The position numbers were made by a program, and so were the translations under genes. From assembly GCA_034008185.1 (NCBI GenBank), contig CM067084.1, positions 14,403,385 to 14,467,384 on the forward strand: a DNA stretch of 64,000 nt. Reading direction: 5' to 3'. Within the stretch, counting starts at the first letter, position 1, and every line of letters begins with the position of its first letter. The notes beneath the pieces are model-generated. The model was not told the DNA's origin. It made no database searches and saw only the letters and a program-made list of their open reading frames with translations. The DNA is from Gorsachius magnificus. Its lineage: Eukaryota; Chordata; Aves; Pelecaniformes; Ardeidae. Below are positions 1-13,400 of this stretch, in pieces.

Positions 1-3000
1 TCCCAACCCAGTTCTCCATCCAGGTTCCCAAGGTATTACACAAACAAGAAACAAAAGCAGGAAGCTAGAGCATAGAAAATTCCGGCAGAGGAAACCCAGC
101 TACAAAAAGATTCAAGTGGCATCATACTGCTAATAGTGCTCGGATTTCATTGAAAGATGGATGATTCAGATTCAGAGTCACCAGAGCATCTGTTCAAAGA
201 AGGCGCTTCTCACGTATCCGGTTATCTTTTGTACTACCATCCTTTCTGAGAACACGAACTCTTATCTGCTTAAGCAGATTATTAATCACTAATTAAAAAG
301 AAGCCAGGAGAGGGTAAAACAAGACAAAAAGGTCAGGATAGCTAGCAGACTGCAAGATTATGATAGTTTTTACAATCCATGGAGATTGCAATCACAAACT
401 GTGAAAATATTCAAAGATTATTGGACCCACACAGTTCCAGGCCCAGCTTACATGCCACCACCCAGACCTACCTCCCTGACTGAGGCATACAGAGTAGTTA
501 GTTCAGCTCTGCCTGAGCACATGATCTCATTTACTGCCATTACTGAGGCTCCATGATATCAGTGGTCAAGAGCCCTAGCAATCCATCAGCCTTTAGGGGT
601 ATTTAAACCCTTCAAACTGGTGAGAGGATCCTAACGTAGATCTGGCTGCTGCAAGTGGAGCACACCTATGAGAACAAAGATCTGTCCATAGGCCCATCAC
701 TGAATAGCACTGAACTACTAGTTTTCTAACTAAAAACAGAAAAAAAAAAATCTACTCAAGTATAATCACAGCATGATCAATAATTGAATTATTTAAAACA
801 TTTTATGATTCTCATCACAGAAAAATTCAAGCAGCATGAAAACCCTAGTCCCAGAGATGAGCATTATTTGTATAGAAGATACTCTAGTGTTCAGCTGGAA
901 AAAGAATCCATAATTAGGAAATGTGCCTTTCAGGGCACTAATCATAGTAAAGGATAATTTTGAGTTAGCGTCACTGTAATTACAAGACAAATCCATTGAC
1001 TCAGTCACAGGAGCTTCCCTTCAAAACCTGTCACTTCGGAGCAGTCTCTTTCTCCAGACACTGAACAGCCACAATAACTGGGAGTTGCACTGCGAGCACA
1101 GAAATTAGTGAGTTATCTGCGATGCTGGCTTTGTGTAGATCAGTATCAGGTGTGTAGTCTGCTTCATGCTCTCGAACAAAACAGTTGGGCATTTCTCTTA
1201 ACTCTAAAATTCCCCTTTCTGCAAATGGTTATTTTTGTGTGTGTGTGGATGCAGACAGTTAATAACTTGACAGGCATTTTAGTGCCTTAGTACTGCTAGA
1301 AGTTATAGTATTTTCTTTCTAATGATGTCCAAACAAATTATCTGTTAAAAATAAACTGCATGGTAGCACAGTGGGAAACAGAATTTAGCCGGCGGAAGAT
1401 CAAAAGGAATTAAGTGCCAGAGCTCTGGCCTATGTGCTTGTAAAAATTGATTTGACTTAGTAAGTTTAATACAAAAGGGAATTGCATTGTGTGCTCTGCT
1501 TTCCTGTTGATTTTTAAAAAGTGTGGGAACACATCTTCCCTGCTGATGTCCATTAACTATGCCCATGAATACATAAATATAAACCGGGTGCTTAACTATT
1601 TTTTTTTTGTATATATTTTTTTTTATAACTAACTCTTATCAGCATTTCGTAGCTAAGCACACTAACTGGATTCACACAAAAAACTGCTAACAGCTGCTAC
1701 TTTCCACTCATATGAAATGCTCACTTCTTTTTCCCATACCAGTATTAGAAAAGGAAAAGCCCTGACTTTTTAAAATATTGTTTTTTAATAACCCTCTGTT
1801 TCAACAAAGCGTGGAGGTGCTATATCATGAGAAGATAAAGGTAGCCGTTAAAAGTACCATTTAATATTACTTTATGGTATTTTTTGAGTTTGGGGTTTTG
1901 GTTGTTTTTTTTCAGGGTGCAAATTAGCTTGCTTTGGATCACGTTCCTGTGGAACAGCACAAATATTTAACTTACCTAAACAAGCATGTACTTTCTGTTT
2001 ATATTAGGTCCTGCAATCAACCTCTAAAAGGACTTTTCATCTTCGGATGTTAAATCCAGAGACACAATGCTTATCAATCATAAACAAAGATTGCCCTGAT
2101 GCGTTCTTGCACTCACTTCTTACCTTCTCAGTTAAGCACTGTCCTGGTCCCTTGCTTTTGCGAAGGTGTACGTAGTGGTGTGACCATTTTTCAGCAGAAT
2201 CATTCTGTTGCATGAGAACGTATGTGTATGCTACCTGCTTGGCCAAGCAGCCACGGCTCTTAAGCAAGCCTGTCATTTGTTCAAGGGCATTGTTCATTTA
2301 GACGTTGATAAACAGGTAGTCTATTTCCATCATAGCCGCTACCACAGTCACAAAGCAGCAAAGTGTTCCAACTCCAAGCATACCTGAGGTGAAGACAAAG
2401 GTTGAATGCAGTCTAAAATGCAGAGCTTAGGTTAAGATGTGATCTTCCTTATCTGTCCTTGACTAGCGGGAGATCTCTTTGCTCCCTGGCTTTATTACAT
2501 CTGTTTCTCTGCCAGGTGTTTGATATACATCCGCTAAACTTAACTCTGAATTCCACCACATAACTATATAGGGGTTATGTGTACTAAGAGAGTATTCATG
2601 GACCATGACTGTGAACAAGCTCTTCTTGTGAGGGGCCTTGTACAAACAAAAAGTTGTTGCCATTTGCAGTTCTGAACTGAAGTCCAGGAATGCGAACGCT
2701 TCTGAATCCTCTCTCAAAATCTGGTCCTTGGGGTTAGTTTCTCACCTGCAGCGCCCCATTTCTGATCCTTCACTTGTGAATAATGACTTCAGGATCAGAC
2801 TTCAAAAATTCTCTATGTTTCAAAATATGTCAAGCTTCAAACTGGAAGAAAATCTCCAAGGAGTGGTATCACCCAAGGGGCAAATTCTGCTGTGGCAATC
2901 AGTGCTTATGTATGACAGTTGTTCTAATTCTGTTCAAGTCAGCGGTTTAAACTGCTTTGTCCTGTAAATTACAGCAGTCACAAATTATTCTTGCATGAAA

Positions 3001-5199
3001 AATGGATATCCACATGGACTTTGCTGGGGAAAGATAAAACAAACACAGCAGCATTTTTCCCTTATTCTCCTGCTGTTATTCCCACAGCCTCGCACCTGCA
3101 GCCTGGTACTGTTACAGCAGGCTCTTAGGGGAACCGATTGCCACTGGCACAGAATTCGCCCCTTCCTTCCCCCTCTTCCCACCCCCTCAGTTGTAGCCTT
3201 TGGTTTTCATGAGAGACCCAAAGACAGACATACACAAAGCCTCACAACTCACTGACCGAGGCTCACTTTGGTCAGGGCCGCCAGTGTTATGAGCGCCTCC
3301 AACCAGGCAAGGCTTGAGCTCTTAAGGCTCCTGACAGGAATGGCAGGCTCAGTCTGGGAAACACCCCCCCAAAGAGAGCCGCTTTGGGGGAAACATCATC
3401 CCTTTCCCTCTTCTCTCTCCTTTTGCTTTTTCCCCAGAAGCAGCTTTTACCATTAGAGTCTACATATGCCACCAGGCACACTACAGGCCCTGCTAAAGTC
3501 TTGTTCATGTGAACCTATCTTCTGCGCAACACTTCCAGTAGTAAAACTGCATTCAACTGCTAGAAATATAGCAAGTTCAGGTTTTTTAATTGATCGTATT
3601 TAACCGCCTTTTCTCATCCTACAGTGTATCAAAAATATGTAAGTGTATGTATGATACACGTACGTACACATATGTATGCACACACATGCAAAAAATCCCA
3701 GTTGCTCTTTGAATTCAACTTCTTATCCCAGTTTATTTAGAAGCAGTTTACACCTTCTCCACTAACGATGCCAAAAATCTTCCCTGCAGCAGAGCAAGTA
3801 TACTTCGCGTTGATGCACTAGGTAAGGACTGTGCTTGGGCAGCCTACACAGAAATGCACGGGGTCTGCTTATTTGGGCAAAGCCAGCAGCGCGCAGCCCA
3901 GTTTGCATCTAGGACCTTATTGCTCTTAGTTCCATTAACAATAGCCATCACAGAACCACTAAAGGCTGCAACCCATACAAGACTCGACACAAAGCGCGCA
4001 GGAGAGCTCCCACTGAGGTGCCTAGCAGCAGCAGCGCTTCTGCGCGTACGTTCCCAGTGCCAGCAATGGACAGCCCAGCGCAGACCACTGCAAGCTATGG
4101 TTCAGAAACATCAGGTCATACTTCTACTCAAACACACCCCAAAGTAACTTTGGAAAGGGAATTGGTGAGGATATATTTTTACTATCATACTGCTCTATCA
4201 TCTCATTACAGTTGTAGGTTCTTCCTCCTTTTCTCTCTTACATTGTCATGAGGAAAAAGTGGTTCCCAGTTGACACAAAAGATAAAATCTGTAAGCATGC
4301 CAAGTGAGACAAAGCATTTTTTAAAGACTGTCACTTTTACTAGTAAGAAACAAAATTCCTAGGCTGAATGCTAACAGCTTTCTAACTTATTTCCATAGTT
4401 ACCATTAGTTCCTGGTGCTTTCTAAAGGTTATCAAGAACCTTGCAGGTAATTAACATCTCACTGAATATATCACAGTAAAACAGCTACACACACTAACTT
4501 ATAAACAGAGAAAGTAAATTGTGCAACAACCTTCTGATCATAGTACTAATAAAGCTGAGCCACATTTTATCATATACCCCAAAAGGTCTATTTGCTACAC
4601 TTCAGCCAACCATGGAGAACTTACCTTTCACTGTGATAACAGATCATATACAAAATCTAGTTATCAACAACAGCTCCAAAATAAATTAAAAAAAAAAAAA
4701 GCACAGAAGCAACCCTTACTTGTTTCCCAAGGTCCAGAATCCAGCATTAAGGTGGTGAAGACAAAATGCCAGCCATAGCATGCCACGTCGCCTTTTTAAT
4801 AGTCTTCATTTCATTATGAAAGCTGTTGATTCCACCTCTGTTGCACTGAATAACTCTCTACAGATCAACAGTCACATGAAAAGGGCTTCCTTTACAGGTA
4901 TGTGAATGTTCTGCTTGTTTTTAATTCGAAAACGCAGGACTCGCCTGGTTCTGAGATGGAAGTTATATTCAGACTAGGAACAACAGGAATGCTTAATTTA
5001 TGGTCATTGCAGACTTTTTACTGTTGTATCAGAGCTTTTCTGAAACACTTGCTCCTAGCAGGGACGAGTGCTGTGGGTGGGCTTCCACCGCCTCCTTTAG
5101 GGGGGGACCCACTCTCAGCATCATGCACAATCTGCCCTCTGGGCAACGCCACCATAATGAAAATGAAAAATGAATAACAAACAAAAAAGTCAGAAACAT
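1..5199. other. Sequence 3' of INPP4B, no gene recognised
   Basis: No open reading frame here exceeds about 110 codons and none resembles a protein I know. The stretch is AT-rich single-copy-looking DNA with a more GC-rich patch at about 3050-3450 and 3850-4100, short T and A runs (for example 1601-1624 and 4687-4700), and a short alternating purine-pyrimidine stretch near 3640-3690 (TACGTACACATATGTATGCACACA-like). In the human genome IL15 lies beyond the 3' end of INPP4B (established synteny), so this is probably the INPP4B-IL15 interval; nothing of IL15 itself is visible. Confidence 0.6.
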
Positions 5200-5216
5200 A
5201 AAAAATAGACATCACA

Positions 5217-5222
5217 TTTATT
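5217..5222 (-). terminator. INPP4B: Candidate distal poly(A) signal of INPP4B (AATAAA)
   Basis: The plus strand reads TTTATT, giving AATAAA on the gene strand. A UGUA element (TGTACAC) sits about 30 nt upstream on the minus strand. A U/GU-rich downstream element (ACTTTTTTGTTTGTTATT) begins about 30 nt after the signal, so cleavage is expected near 5195-5205. It is the best-formed signal between the stop codon and the left part of the window. Other TTTATT copies on the plus strand (5755, 5759, 5785, 6351, 8873, 10180) are possible proximal sites but lack such a clear downstream element. Usage is inferred. Confidence 0.45.
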
Positions 5223-8200
5223 TAAATAAAAATATACACACAGTGTACAATGGACATGGCTTACAGACAGCAATGGAACAAAGATGCTAAATCCTGAAAT
5301 ATAAAAAGAGCTGAATTGCTGTAGTTGTGCTTCATTTCTCTGAACATACACACACTACGGACCGAAGTCCTCTTAATGGTACTTATACATAGCCCCATGT
5401 GCTCGAGAGCGAGACACAGGAACATTACGAGAACAGCTACACAAAATGAAAGCAAGTACCAAAGTAACTCAGGATTTAAGAAATTTTGAAGTCAGACCGT
5501 TCAGAAACAAAAGTGCCAAAAACTTTTTAAAGTACTTTGCATGCAAGGGAAGAGTACAAAACACCACTGCCAATAGTTAGGAGAGCTAAGTAAGAGCAGC
5601 ATGGTCCAATCTCACCGCTCCAACTCCCCCAGGTCCAGGGCGCTCTGTTAGCACCGTCAGATTTCTACCATAACTCGTTCTCCCTGTCAGCAACCAAACC
5701 CCATGCTTTATGTTTCAGCTCTTTGGAATACATTGGTTCACAAGTGTCTCCTATTTTATTTATTCACAAGTATTAAGTTTCATGTTTATTTCAGCAAACA
5801 CAATTTTTTAATCTCAGATCATGAGTAAGATGCTGAAATTCATTGTTGCTATATTACTTATTCAGCAGATGCTACAAGAGAAAGACCAAATAGACGTTTG
5901 AGTGCTGCAGAGTGTAAGCTCAATGCTCTGGCAACACAACGGTCAATGTGTTATGTGACTGAGGAAAAAACCCAATGTTCTAGAGACTGAAGTCTGGGAA
6001 TTTTCTTTTTTGCTTCAAAATAAAAGCGCTCATATGATTGTTTTTTAAACATGCAATTTCCAAGGTCAGTTTTTGTTTTGAAGAACAGTAAGTTATATTA
6101 CAGCACTTTGATTGTAAACATCTGCTTTTAAGCTGCAGATAAGTGAAAAGCAAGATGCAAATTCGTGTCTCATGGCATTGCCTGTACAGCACACTACTTC
6201 ACAATAAAAAAAAAAGCATAAATATAGATACCAATGGTTTCAAGTTTACAACATAGCCAACTTACACAATATACGTTTAAGACCATTAGCTGGTTACACA
6301 CATTAATTCACGCAAATAATTTTGCTGCAGTTTTTAATGCGATTTCTTTCTTTATTACTCTGGTTGATGTTCAACACGTTTTCTGCTTTTTCTAAGTGGA
6401 TCACAGGAATTCCTGGAACTTGTGTTTCAACTAGAAATAAAAATAAGCCTATTTTCTGAAGCTCATAATAGGCATATTATACAGTGGGCATCAAAATGAT
6501 ACGTGGCACTTCTTTACACCTAAATTACTAGTGATGATTTAGAATACCATTACATTTCATTTCACTGCAAATAAGTGACTTTTCATCAGGACTGATTGAT
6601 TTAGACACAGGAAGTGTTTGTTAATTTCCTTATTTCACTTACATAATGCCAAAATTCAGACAGTACAAAAATTAACATTACAAAGGACTTCATTAAGGCT
6701 CTTTCTCAGTTAATATTTTGTTTCAGCTGTCCTCCTAAATTTGTTCTTTGTAACACATGCATTGCTAGTATTCCATCAAAATACACAGCTTCACAGAGAT
6801 AATAATCAGATAAAATAATTAAAAGTTTGTTTCCTCATTGCTCCATAAAAGCCAAAGTACAAACATTAACAAGAACATATTTTAAATTCCCCAAAAGAAG
6901 ACTTCAGAAAAAAAGACCTGCCTGCTTAATAATGTCAGGCTTTTGCATATTATGCATTATAACAGTATTACTACCATCTCTGAGAAAAAACAACTTCCCT
7001 TTCCTTATTTTTTAGGCATTTTATACTAGCTCTCTATTTAGACACTAGTCTGTGGTACAAAACCCCCATATAAGCATGTAACACTTTGTACAAATATTCA
7101 AAGCTAGAAGCCCTTATTTCAGGATTCCTCAAGGCAGATCCTGATGACCTTATTTCTACAAATAATATCTTCTGTGAGTAAGACAGGATTTAGCTTTAGA
7201 CGTTTGAATGTTCACCTCCTAGCCCTTGAGAACTGCCCTCCCCTCAAAGCAGATTGTTTTACACCTTACAAAAGTTTTAAGAGAGCAGATATGGAACATT
7301 TTCTATGACTCCGCCACCAAGATCAGTATGCTTCCCTTAACACTTTGCAAAACAAAGGGTGTAGCTTCCTCATAAAAAAAAAACCTTTGCTTAATTTTAC
7401 TCCTCTGATATTCACAGTGAACTACAAGGATATGTGCCTCTACAAAGAGTAACTGTACTCCAAGTAACTATCAAACTGCAGCAACCCCCCCTTTGTTTCT
7501 TCATAAACAGCAAACCAGAAAAAACACCAGTTTTGAATCCACGCTTAGCTGACTGCATGGTTTTGATGATGCAACCTTTGCCTACAGGGACCACAATAGC
7601 CCACAGCAGGCAATGACCAAACAAGGAAACGTGTGAGCCTGTTTCAGTACTAAAGCAACCAGCCTCTTTGAGGAGACTTGGAACCGCATCAGCGGGTTTT
7701 ACAAGGGTCTTGCGACCTACTAAGAGACGTTCTGATCAAAAAATTGGCTTGAAAAAGTTCAGCCTTATTTAGCACAAAACCCAGCCTAACCTTCTGTAAT
7801 GGTCCAAGCCCAATGAACTTTCACTGCAGTACACTGACGTGGGGTTTGGGATTTTTTTTTTTTCCTTACTTATTTTTAACAAATAAGAGATTATTTCATT
7901 TCACAAGAATGTACTGGGACCGTCTGTTAAAACAAAAAGGACAGTAATCCAATGCCTTTTCTTTTTTCTTTTTTTTTTGGCCTCTCCAAAACCATGGCTT
8001 CAATGTGGAAACCATCTTAAATATAAAGGTGACATGATAGTCACAATGGCAATTTAGAACCCAAGTGGGATTAAAATGCTGATCTTGAAAGACTGTTTTC
8101 CTGCTAAGAAGGAAATTACAGAATTTCATATTTTTAACTTGACAGAATGCCCATGGGACTAACAAAGGACTATCAGAATCTAAAGTATCCACCAGTGAAT

Positions 8201-8771
8201 ATCATTCCCATGCAGACTTTTACAGATTGTTTCAGAGTTACTGTAGGAAGGCCAGCAGTCTCTATTGTACATCTGTGGGGTTATTTCAGAGGTGCATGAG
8301 GAATTTTTCACTATTTCTAAACTGTACATGTAGGTCTTTTTAAGCTAGCAATAAACATGGCAGATAGTGAGTGCTAGTGCGGCAGTTTGACAGAACAAAA
8401 TATTACTTTCCTATGTTCCATAAATCTGCAAAAAAGTTTTGTACAGATCAGCTATGGTAGAGTTAAAGACCCAAACACAAATTTATGCACATGTTCACCC
8501 ACCCAGTGAGTAGTGCCCACTTCTACTGGTACACGACAGGAAAACATCAAGGCATTACATTCTCATCTGCCTGAGCTTACCTATGATGCAATGCCAACTC
8601 TTCTGACATCTACTGTTGAATACATTACAGAAGAACATAGAAGCCATATGTGATAGCATATTACATAATATAAATAAACAACAAATGCACCAAAACACTA
8701 TTTAAATGTCCTGCTTTACTTTGAAAAAAGTTCCAATTAGTTAGACAAATATATTGCACAGGTGAATTCCT

Positions 8772-8945
8772 GGCTTCGCTGAAGTCAGTGAGTATTGGAA
8801 TGAGGACCTCCTCCTGATGTTCTCCTATAAGCCCCAAAGCCTGATCTTGCAGATATACAAGGTGGGTTTAATTTTATTCACACGATAGATCATTTCCACG
8901 TAATCACCCAATTAGAGTTTGCAGAATCAGGCTCTTAAATATCTA
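8772..8945. repeat. Possible ancient amniote dispersed repeat
   Basis: The stretch contains GAAGTCAGTGAGTATTGGAA, followed later by CCTGATCTTGCAGAT and TTGCAGAATCAGGCTCTTA. These resemble the 'TTGACTTCAATGGGA ... TGCAGGATCAGGCCCTTA' motif seen repeatedly in non-coding DNA of birds, turtles and crocodilians. The recognition is from memory of that motif; no family name is assigned. Confidence 0.35.
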
Positions 8946-9599
8946 TTTTTACTAATATAGTTACCGATTTATGCCCAGTAATGAGCATTAATGGATTAAA
9001 ACCCCCGAATTATAACTCATGGTGCATCAAGATTTCTTTGACTTCCACTGGAGCAAGCAAGCATTAACTTCTTTATCCATGGCAATTACAATTTCCTATA
9101 GATGCTCAAATTCCCAGTGCAGTTTCATTAGGATAAAATTCTCACACTTCTGCTCTAGATATTTTTTTTTCTCAGAATGAATGCGTTACATAAAGGTCAG
9201 TAACCAGTGAATACTTGGGGTTTTTTAATTGTATTTCTCTCTGGGAGGCAGAAGGAGGCAATAAATAGATACAATTAGAAAACACAAATGTTCTTCGCAA
9301 GACAAATTTCAGGACTAACACATGCTGGCAGAAGCATTAACATTCATTTTTAAAGCTGATAGTTCCTCATCCTAGAGTGTCTACACGCAGCATTACAAAT
9401 TTGATATAAATCAGCTGCAGTGGCTAACTAGTGCTAATACAGCAGGTTACTCATGATTATAACATTTATCTTAGGCTCTGTAAAAACATACATGTTTTTA
9501 TAGCCTAAAGATACATTAACTCATGTATATACAACTCATTTTCCCTACCACTAAAGAAAATTTAGTTTTAGGGGTTTACAGTAAATGCGAACATGACAG

Positions 9600-9675
9600 G
9601 TCAAATTCAGGTCACCTTACTCGAAGAATTAATCCCCCTGATTTCAATGTGATTTATGTGAAAGTGGAATAAGTG
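9600..9675. repeat. Possible ancient palindromic amniote repeat copy
   Basis: The core TTACTC...AATCCCCCTGATTTCAATGTGATT...GAATAAG is an imperfect palindrome. It matches the shape of the dispersed 'CTTACTC...CCATTGACTTCAATGGG...GAGTAAG' amniote motif, with several substitutions and small indels. It lies inside the presumed INPP4B 3'UTR, about 0.7 kb past the stop codon, where the transcript could fold into a short stem. Confidence 0.4.
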
Positions 9676-10343
9676 GTATTTGGCTGTGGTACAGAAAGCC
9701 AAGAATGATACATCCAAAGGAACTGCAAGGAATCGGAATGGAATTACTGAAATTACAGGCTATAATTACTAAAAACATATTATGAAGTTACCATGCTTAT
9801 GTAAAGAAGCTAAATGTAATTACCAAAATTATATTTAGCCCAGGTATTAACATTAACATCTTCCATAAACAGTTCTGTGAAGGATTTAATCATCAGTGAT
9901 CAAGACCTCGGTGCTCTGCTGGTTCCAGAAAACACTATTTCGAGCAGAAGAGACTCCTTAAGTCAAATCTCAGGTTTTGGTTCAGAGTCAGAATGCTACC
10001 TTCCAGATTGCTAACCTCAGTTGCTATAGCAAATGACATTTCCCTTTTTAATCTTCGATCAAATGACCCAAAAAACTAATTCCAGCTGGCTTATGAGTCA
10101 TACTAAACTTCAACTTCACAAAGAAAAGTTGACTACATTTGGTTTTGAGAATATTCAGTCCATTGCTTTTTCACGATATTTTATTTCATAACGACTGACT
10201 GGAGCTATTTTAATGTAAAATGATAAGACCTGATAAAAATAACACCTCAGCTGGTTACACATTCCCAATTAATAAGTCATAAACAGCAATTTTTATATTC
10301 ACTAATTAGCGTGATATATGTTCCTGATTCATTTTTGTTAAAC

Positions 10344-10476
10344 TTAGGTGTCAGCTTTTCCATATGTCCCTTCTGGAGGTCTGTAGTACTTTGGGAAAGC
10401 CATCAGCTGTATCATGTTGAATGCATACTTTCTGCATTTGACATTCTTCAGTACATTCTCTATGCGGCATCCTTCT
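10344..10476 (-). CDS. INPP4B: INPP4B last coding exon, with TAA stop
   Basis: The acceptor is CACTAG, directly before the exon at 10477. The first base (A) completes an AG|A arginine codon from exon 39862-40016. Forty-three codons follow: [20 protein letters not shown], then [23 protein letters not shown], then TAA at 10344-10346. This is the standard alpha-type C terminus of the family. Relative to the human protein as I recall it, two conservative changes are seen (I to V in NVK and L to I in MIQL). The plus-strand ORF at 10311-10616 is the antisense shadow of this exon. It lies 29.4 kb from the preceding exon. Confidence 0.96.
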
Positions 10477-13400
10477 CTAGTGAAAGGGGGAAAAAGTACA
10501 ACTTCATGAAACACGGAATAAATAAATATGCTTTATTTGTTCATTGCAGAGTTTCAGCAACAGTTGAAGTAAAAATAACAAAGATTCAACTCTACATTTT
10601 TGTTTTCCACAAGTGATGATACATCTTACAAAATTAAATCCAAGGCCAGGCCCAGTACAGTTATTGCCCTCAGAAATAGGTGATAAGATTTCCCCCTCCC
10701 CACCCCCAATATATTTGCCCTTGAGGTTTAAAGTTTAGTAAAAAAAATTTAAATACTTTAATGATACATTTTGTTCTAATTTCAGAAATATATTTGCCTT
10801 TTAAACCTTCTCATATTTTTTTTTTCAAATTGTTTACTATAAGTGTGAGAGTACACGTTGCCCTACAAACGCGTATTCTAGGAATAAGGCATTTTATTAA
10901 GTCTGGCCCTAGAGATTTGTAAAGGAAAGTTTTATCTCTGCTTCATTTCCCATTTCTTCGGCTTTGCAATGAGGAAAAAAAAAAAAAAAAAAGAAAAAAA
11001 ACCAAGAGAGAATGGCTTTTCAAAAAGCCCAATCCACCCCTCTGCTTTATAAAGGAAGGGTGCTTGTTCACATACAGTACAAAAGTCACAAGTGCCAAAG
11101 TGGTGCATCAAGACATAAACAGGACTTCGTTAAAAAGAATATAAAAGTGTCTTGAAAGCAAAAGCAACTAAAGCAACAATTACAAACAGGTTAATTTCAT
11201 TACAAAACAGAACTTACTCCATTCCATTTAGTTACTTGACAGAAAAGGGTTAGTTGTAGCAAAGTAATAATCATTTGTTAAACAAACAAGATCCCATCAG
11301 CTAATAACAATGAGAATAACACAATGCAAGTTAAGTCTCACAAACCACCACCCCGTAATATTTGTCTAGGGGTTAGTTTGTGCTGTGCAAATTTATTTTA
11401 ATTTTTTTTTGTCAGACTAATTACTCTGGAAAGAGGGGTTCAAACGTTCAGGATTCCACACCTTCTTGTATACAGTGACAGCATTGTAAGTGGGCTTTCT
11501 TTGAGCTAATGACAGTGGGAAAGCTTCACCATGAACAGAAAGAGCAAACCAATTCACTCAATGCATAGTTATACTTCTTAAGAGTTCAGGGAAAAAAATA
11601 ACAAAACCATAGTACACTTCAGACATTTGTATCTTAAAGATGAATCCTTGGGGTCTGAGATTGTAGAAATATTACAGCATAATTCCTTTTTCTAAAGTTA
11701 AATTTGTTGCTGTTTGTAGAAAAGAAAGGAACACGAGTGAAGTTTATTGATATTTGGCTAATAGCAAAGCAAGACTTAAAATAAGCCAGACAACCAGCAA
11801 GTGTGAGCTGACAAGCAGCAAGGCGACAGGATAGAAGTGTCGAGAAGTTGGCTTGTTATCAGTTAGACAGCCTGTTTCGGGATCATCCGATTCATTCAGT
11901 GCTCCCTGGGTCTGTCTGCTGTTAAACAGGGGAAGTTAGGAACAAATAGAAGAGCATTTAAACAGCAAAGCAAGCCAACAGCTAGGTATTTTGACAAAGA
12001 GAAACTATATAGCCGTTTTGATGAAATAGATTTATGCTACGTACTTCCAATACATTTATTGTGTTCGACAGCTGACCTGGGAAGCGTGATGACTAGCTGG
12101 CTCATGTGGTATTAAGCCTGCTAGGCACCTCGGAGTAGTATTAACAAGTTAGCATTAAATAACTTATGAGATGAACTAGGCTATCACTGAAATGAACACA
12201 CACACACCAAACAGAAATGAAATAAGGAAATTAAAAAAATAGTTAAGGAAGCAAAGGAAAAAAAGATCATGAATAAGTCACAATGCAACCCTGACAAAAC
12301 AGCGTCTCCATGGCGTTCACAGGTTTTTCAGTCCTGCTTCACTATCTGTCAGGAAACACACAGGCAGAAATAGAAAGGGCACATGCTCTTTTTTTGAAAG
12401 AATTAACAACTATTCTAAAATAGCTTTAAATGATGGTAAATTGACTTCTTCAAGAATTCATCAGCGCTAGTGGCTCAGTTTTGAAGTCAACAGCAGTTCA
12501 TTTTATTTAAAGTCTCACACCTACATTCCTGTAGGAAAATTACCTCGTACCTTGTTCAGTCAACTCAGCTGGGAGCTAATCTGCTTATAGCGCAGTTCTA
12601 CCGTGAGTTGTGTGGCCACTTCCCTACCAGAGCAGCAGGGGTACTTTCAGATCAGCACCAATCTTTTCTATTGTAGTCCCAGTAGCTTCTCTACAAGTAG
12701 AATTATGCACACTTCAGCTGTACCTCTTCAACCTCTCTGAACTTAGCTTCATTTGCAGACACTCGGGAGTCCTGTTTATGCAGTCCTTTGGGCAGTAAGG
12801 ACTGATAAGATTTTTATTTTTCTATTTACTATGAATATTCTGGGATAAAAAGATAACTTGCCATTTTTGTCTGTGGACTTAAGAATATCCATATATATCT
12901 CAGATTACAACACGGTGCTTTTTCAGAAGCACATGTCCCACGTACGCTGCTTTTTCAAGAAAGGAAATGCTGGCAGACCATAAAGAGGCTGTGGAACAGT
13001 AAAGGTGATATCACCCAGCCCCAGGTAAAATGAGAAGGGTACATCAAAGACAGCAGCAGTCGTGTCACTTTACAGAAAGCCTGCCTTCCTGACTCGCTTG
13101 TTAAAAGGCAACGTTGAGTTTCTTGAGCTTGGATAGCAAGAGAGGTGAGAGAACCGCATTTACAGGTGGGATCCTAGGAAAGGGGCTGATGAAAACCAGT
13201 CCTTGCACAATTTTCCTTTTAAAGAAGCCTTCCATAAAAAGTTCCTAATTTCTTTCTTTGCTTTGAAAACTCAATCTGTATGTTACACTAATAAAAAGGA
13301 CAACCCATGCTATTTTAAGTAGCAAAATAAAAGATAAAAACTAAAATCCCTAATATTGGGATCTAGGTCAAAGCAATTACTGGTGTCAGCATGTCTGCTG

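Larger units (their letters stand above)
5200..10343 (-). other. INPP4B: Probable 3'UTR of INPP4B
   Basis: This is the non-coding sequence between the TAA stop at 10344-10346 and the candidate poly(A) signal at 5217. It is AT-rich, has no supported ORF, and contains T/A runs (about 7851-7864 and 7960-7978). Possible proximal poly(A) signals lie at 10180, 8873, 6351 and 5755-5790. Two short stretches (8772-8945 and 9600-9675) resemble ancient dispersed amniote repeats, so part of the UTR may be repeat-derived. A long 3'UTR of about 5.1 kb would be typical of a tightly regulated signalling phosphatase, but its extent rests on signal recognition alone. Confidence 0.45.

Noticed and set aside
10311..10616. 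Plus-strand ORF of 101 codons
   Set aside because: It overlaps the last INPP4B exon in antisense and has no recognisable protein features.
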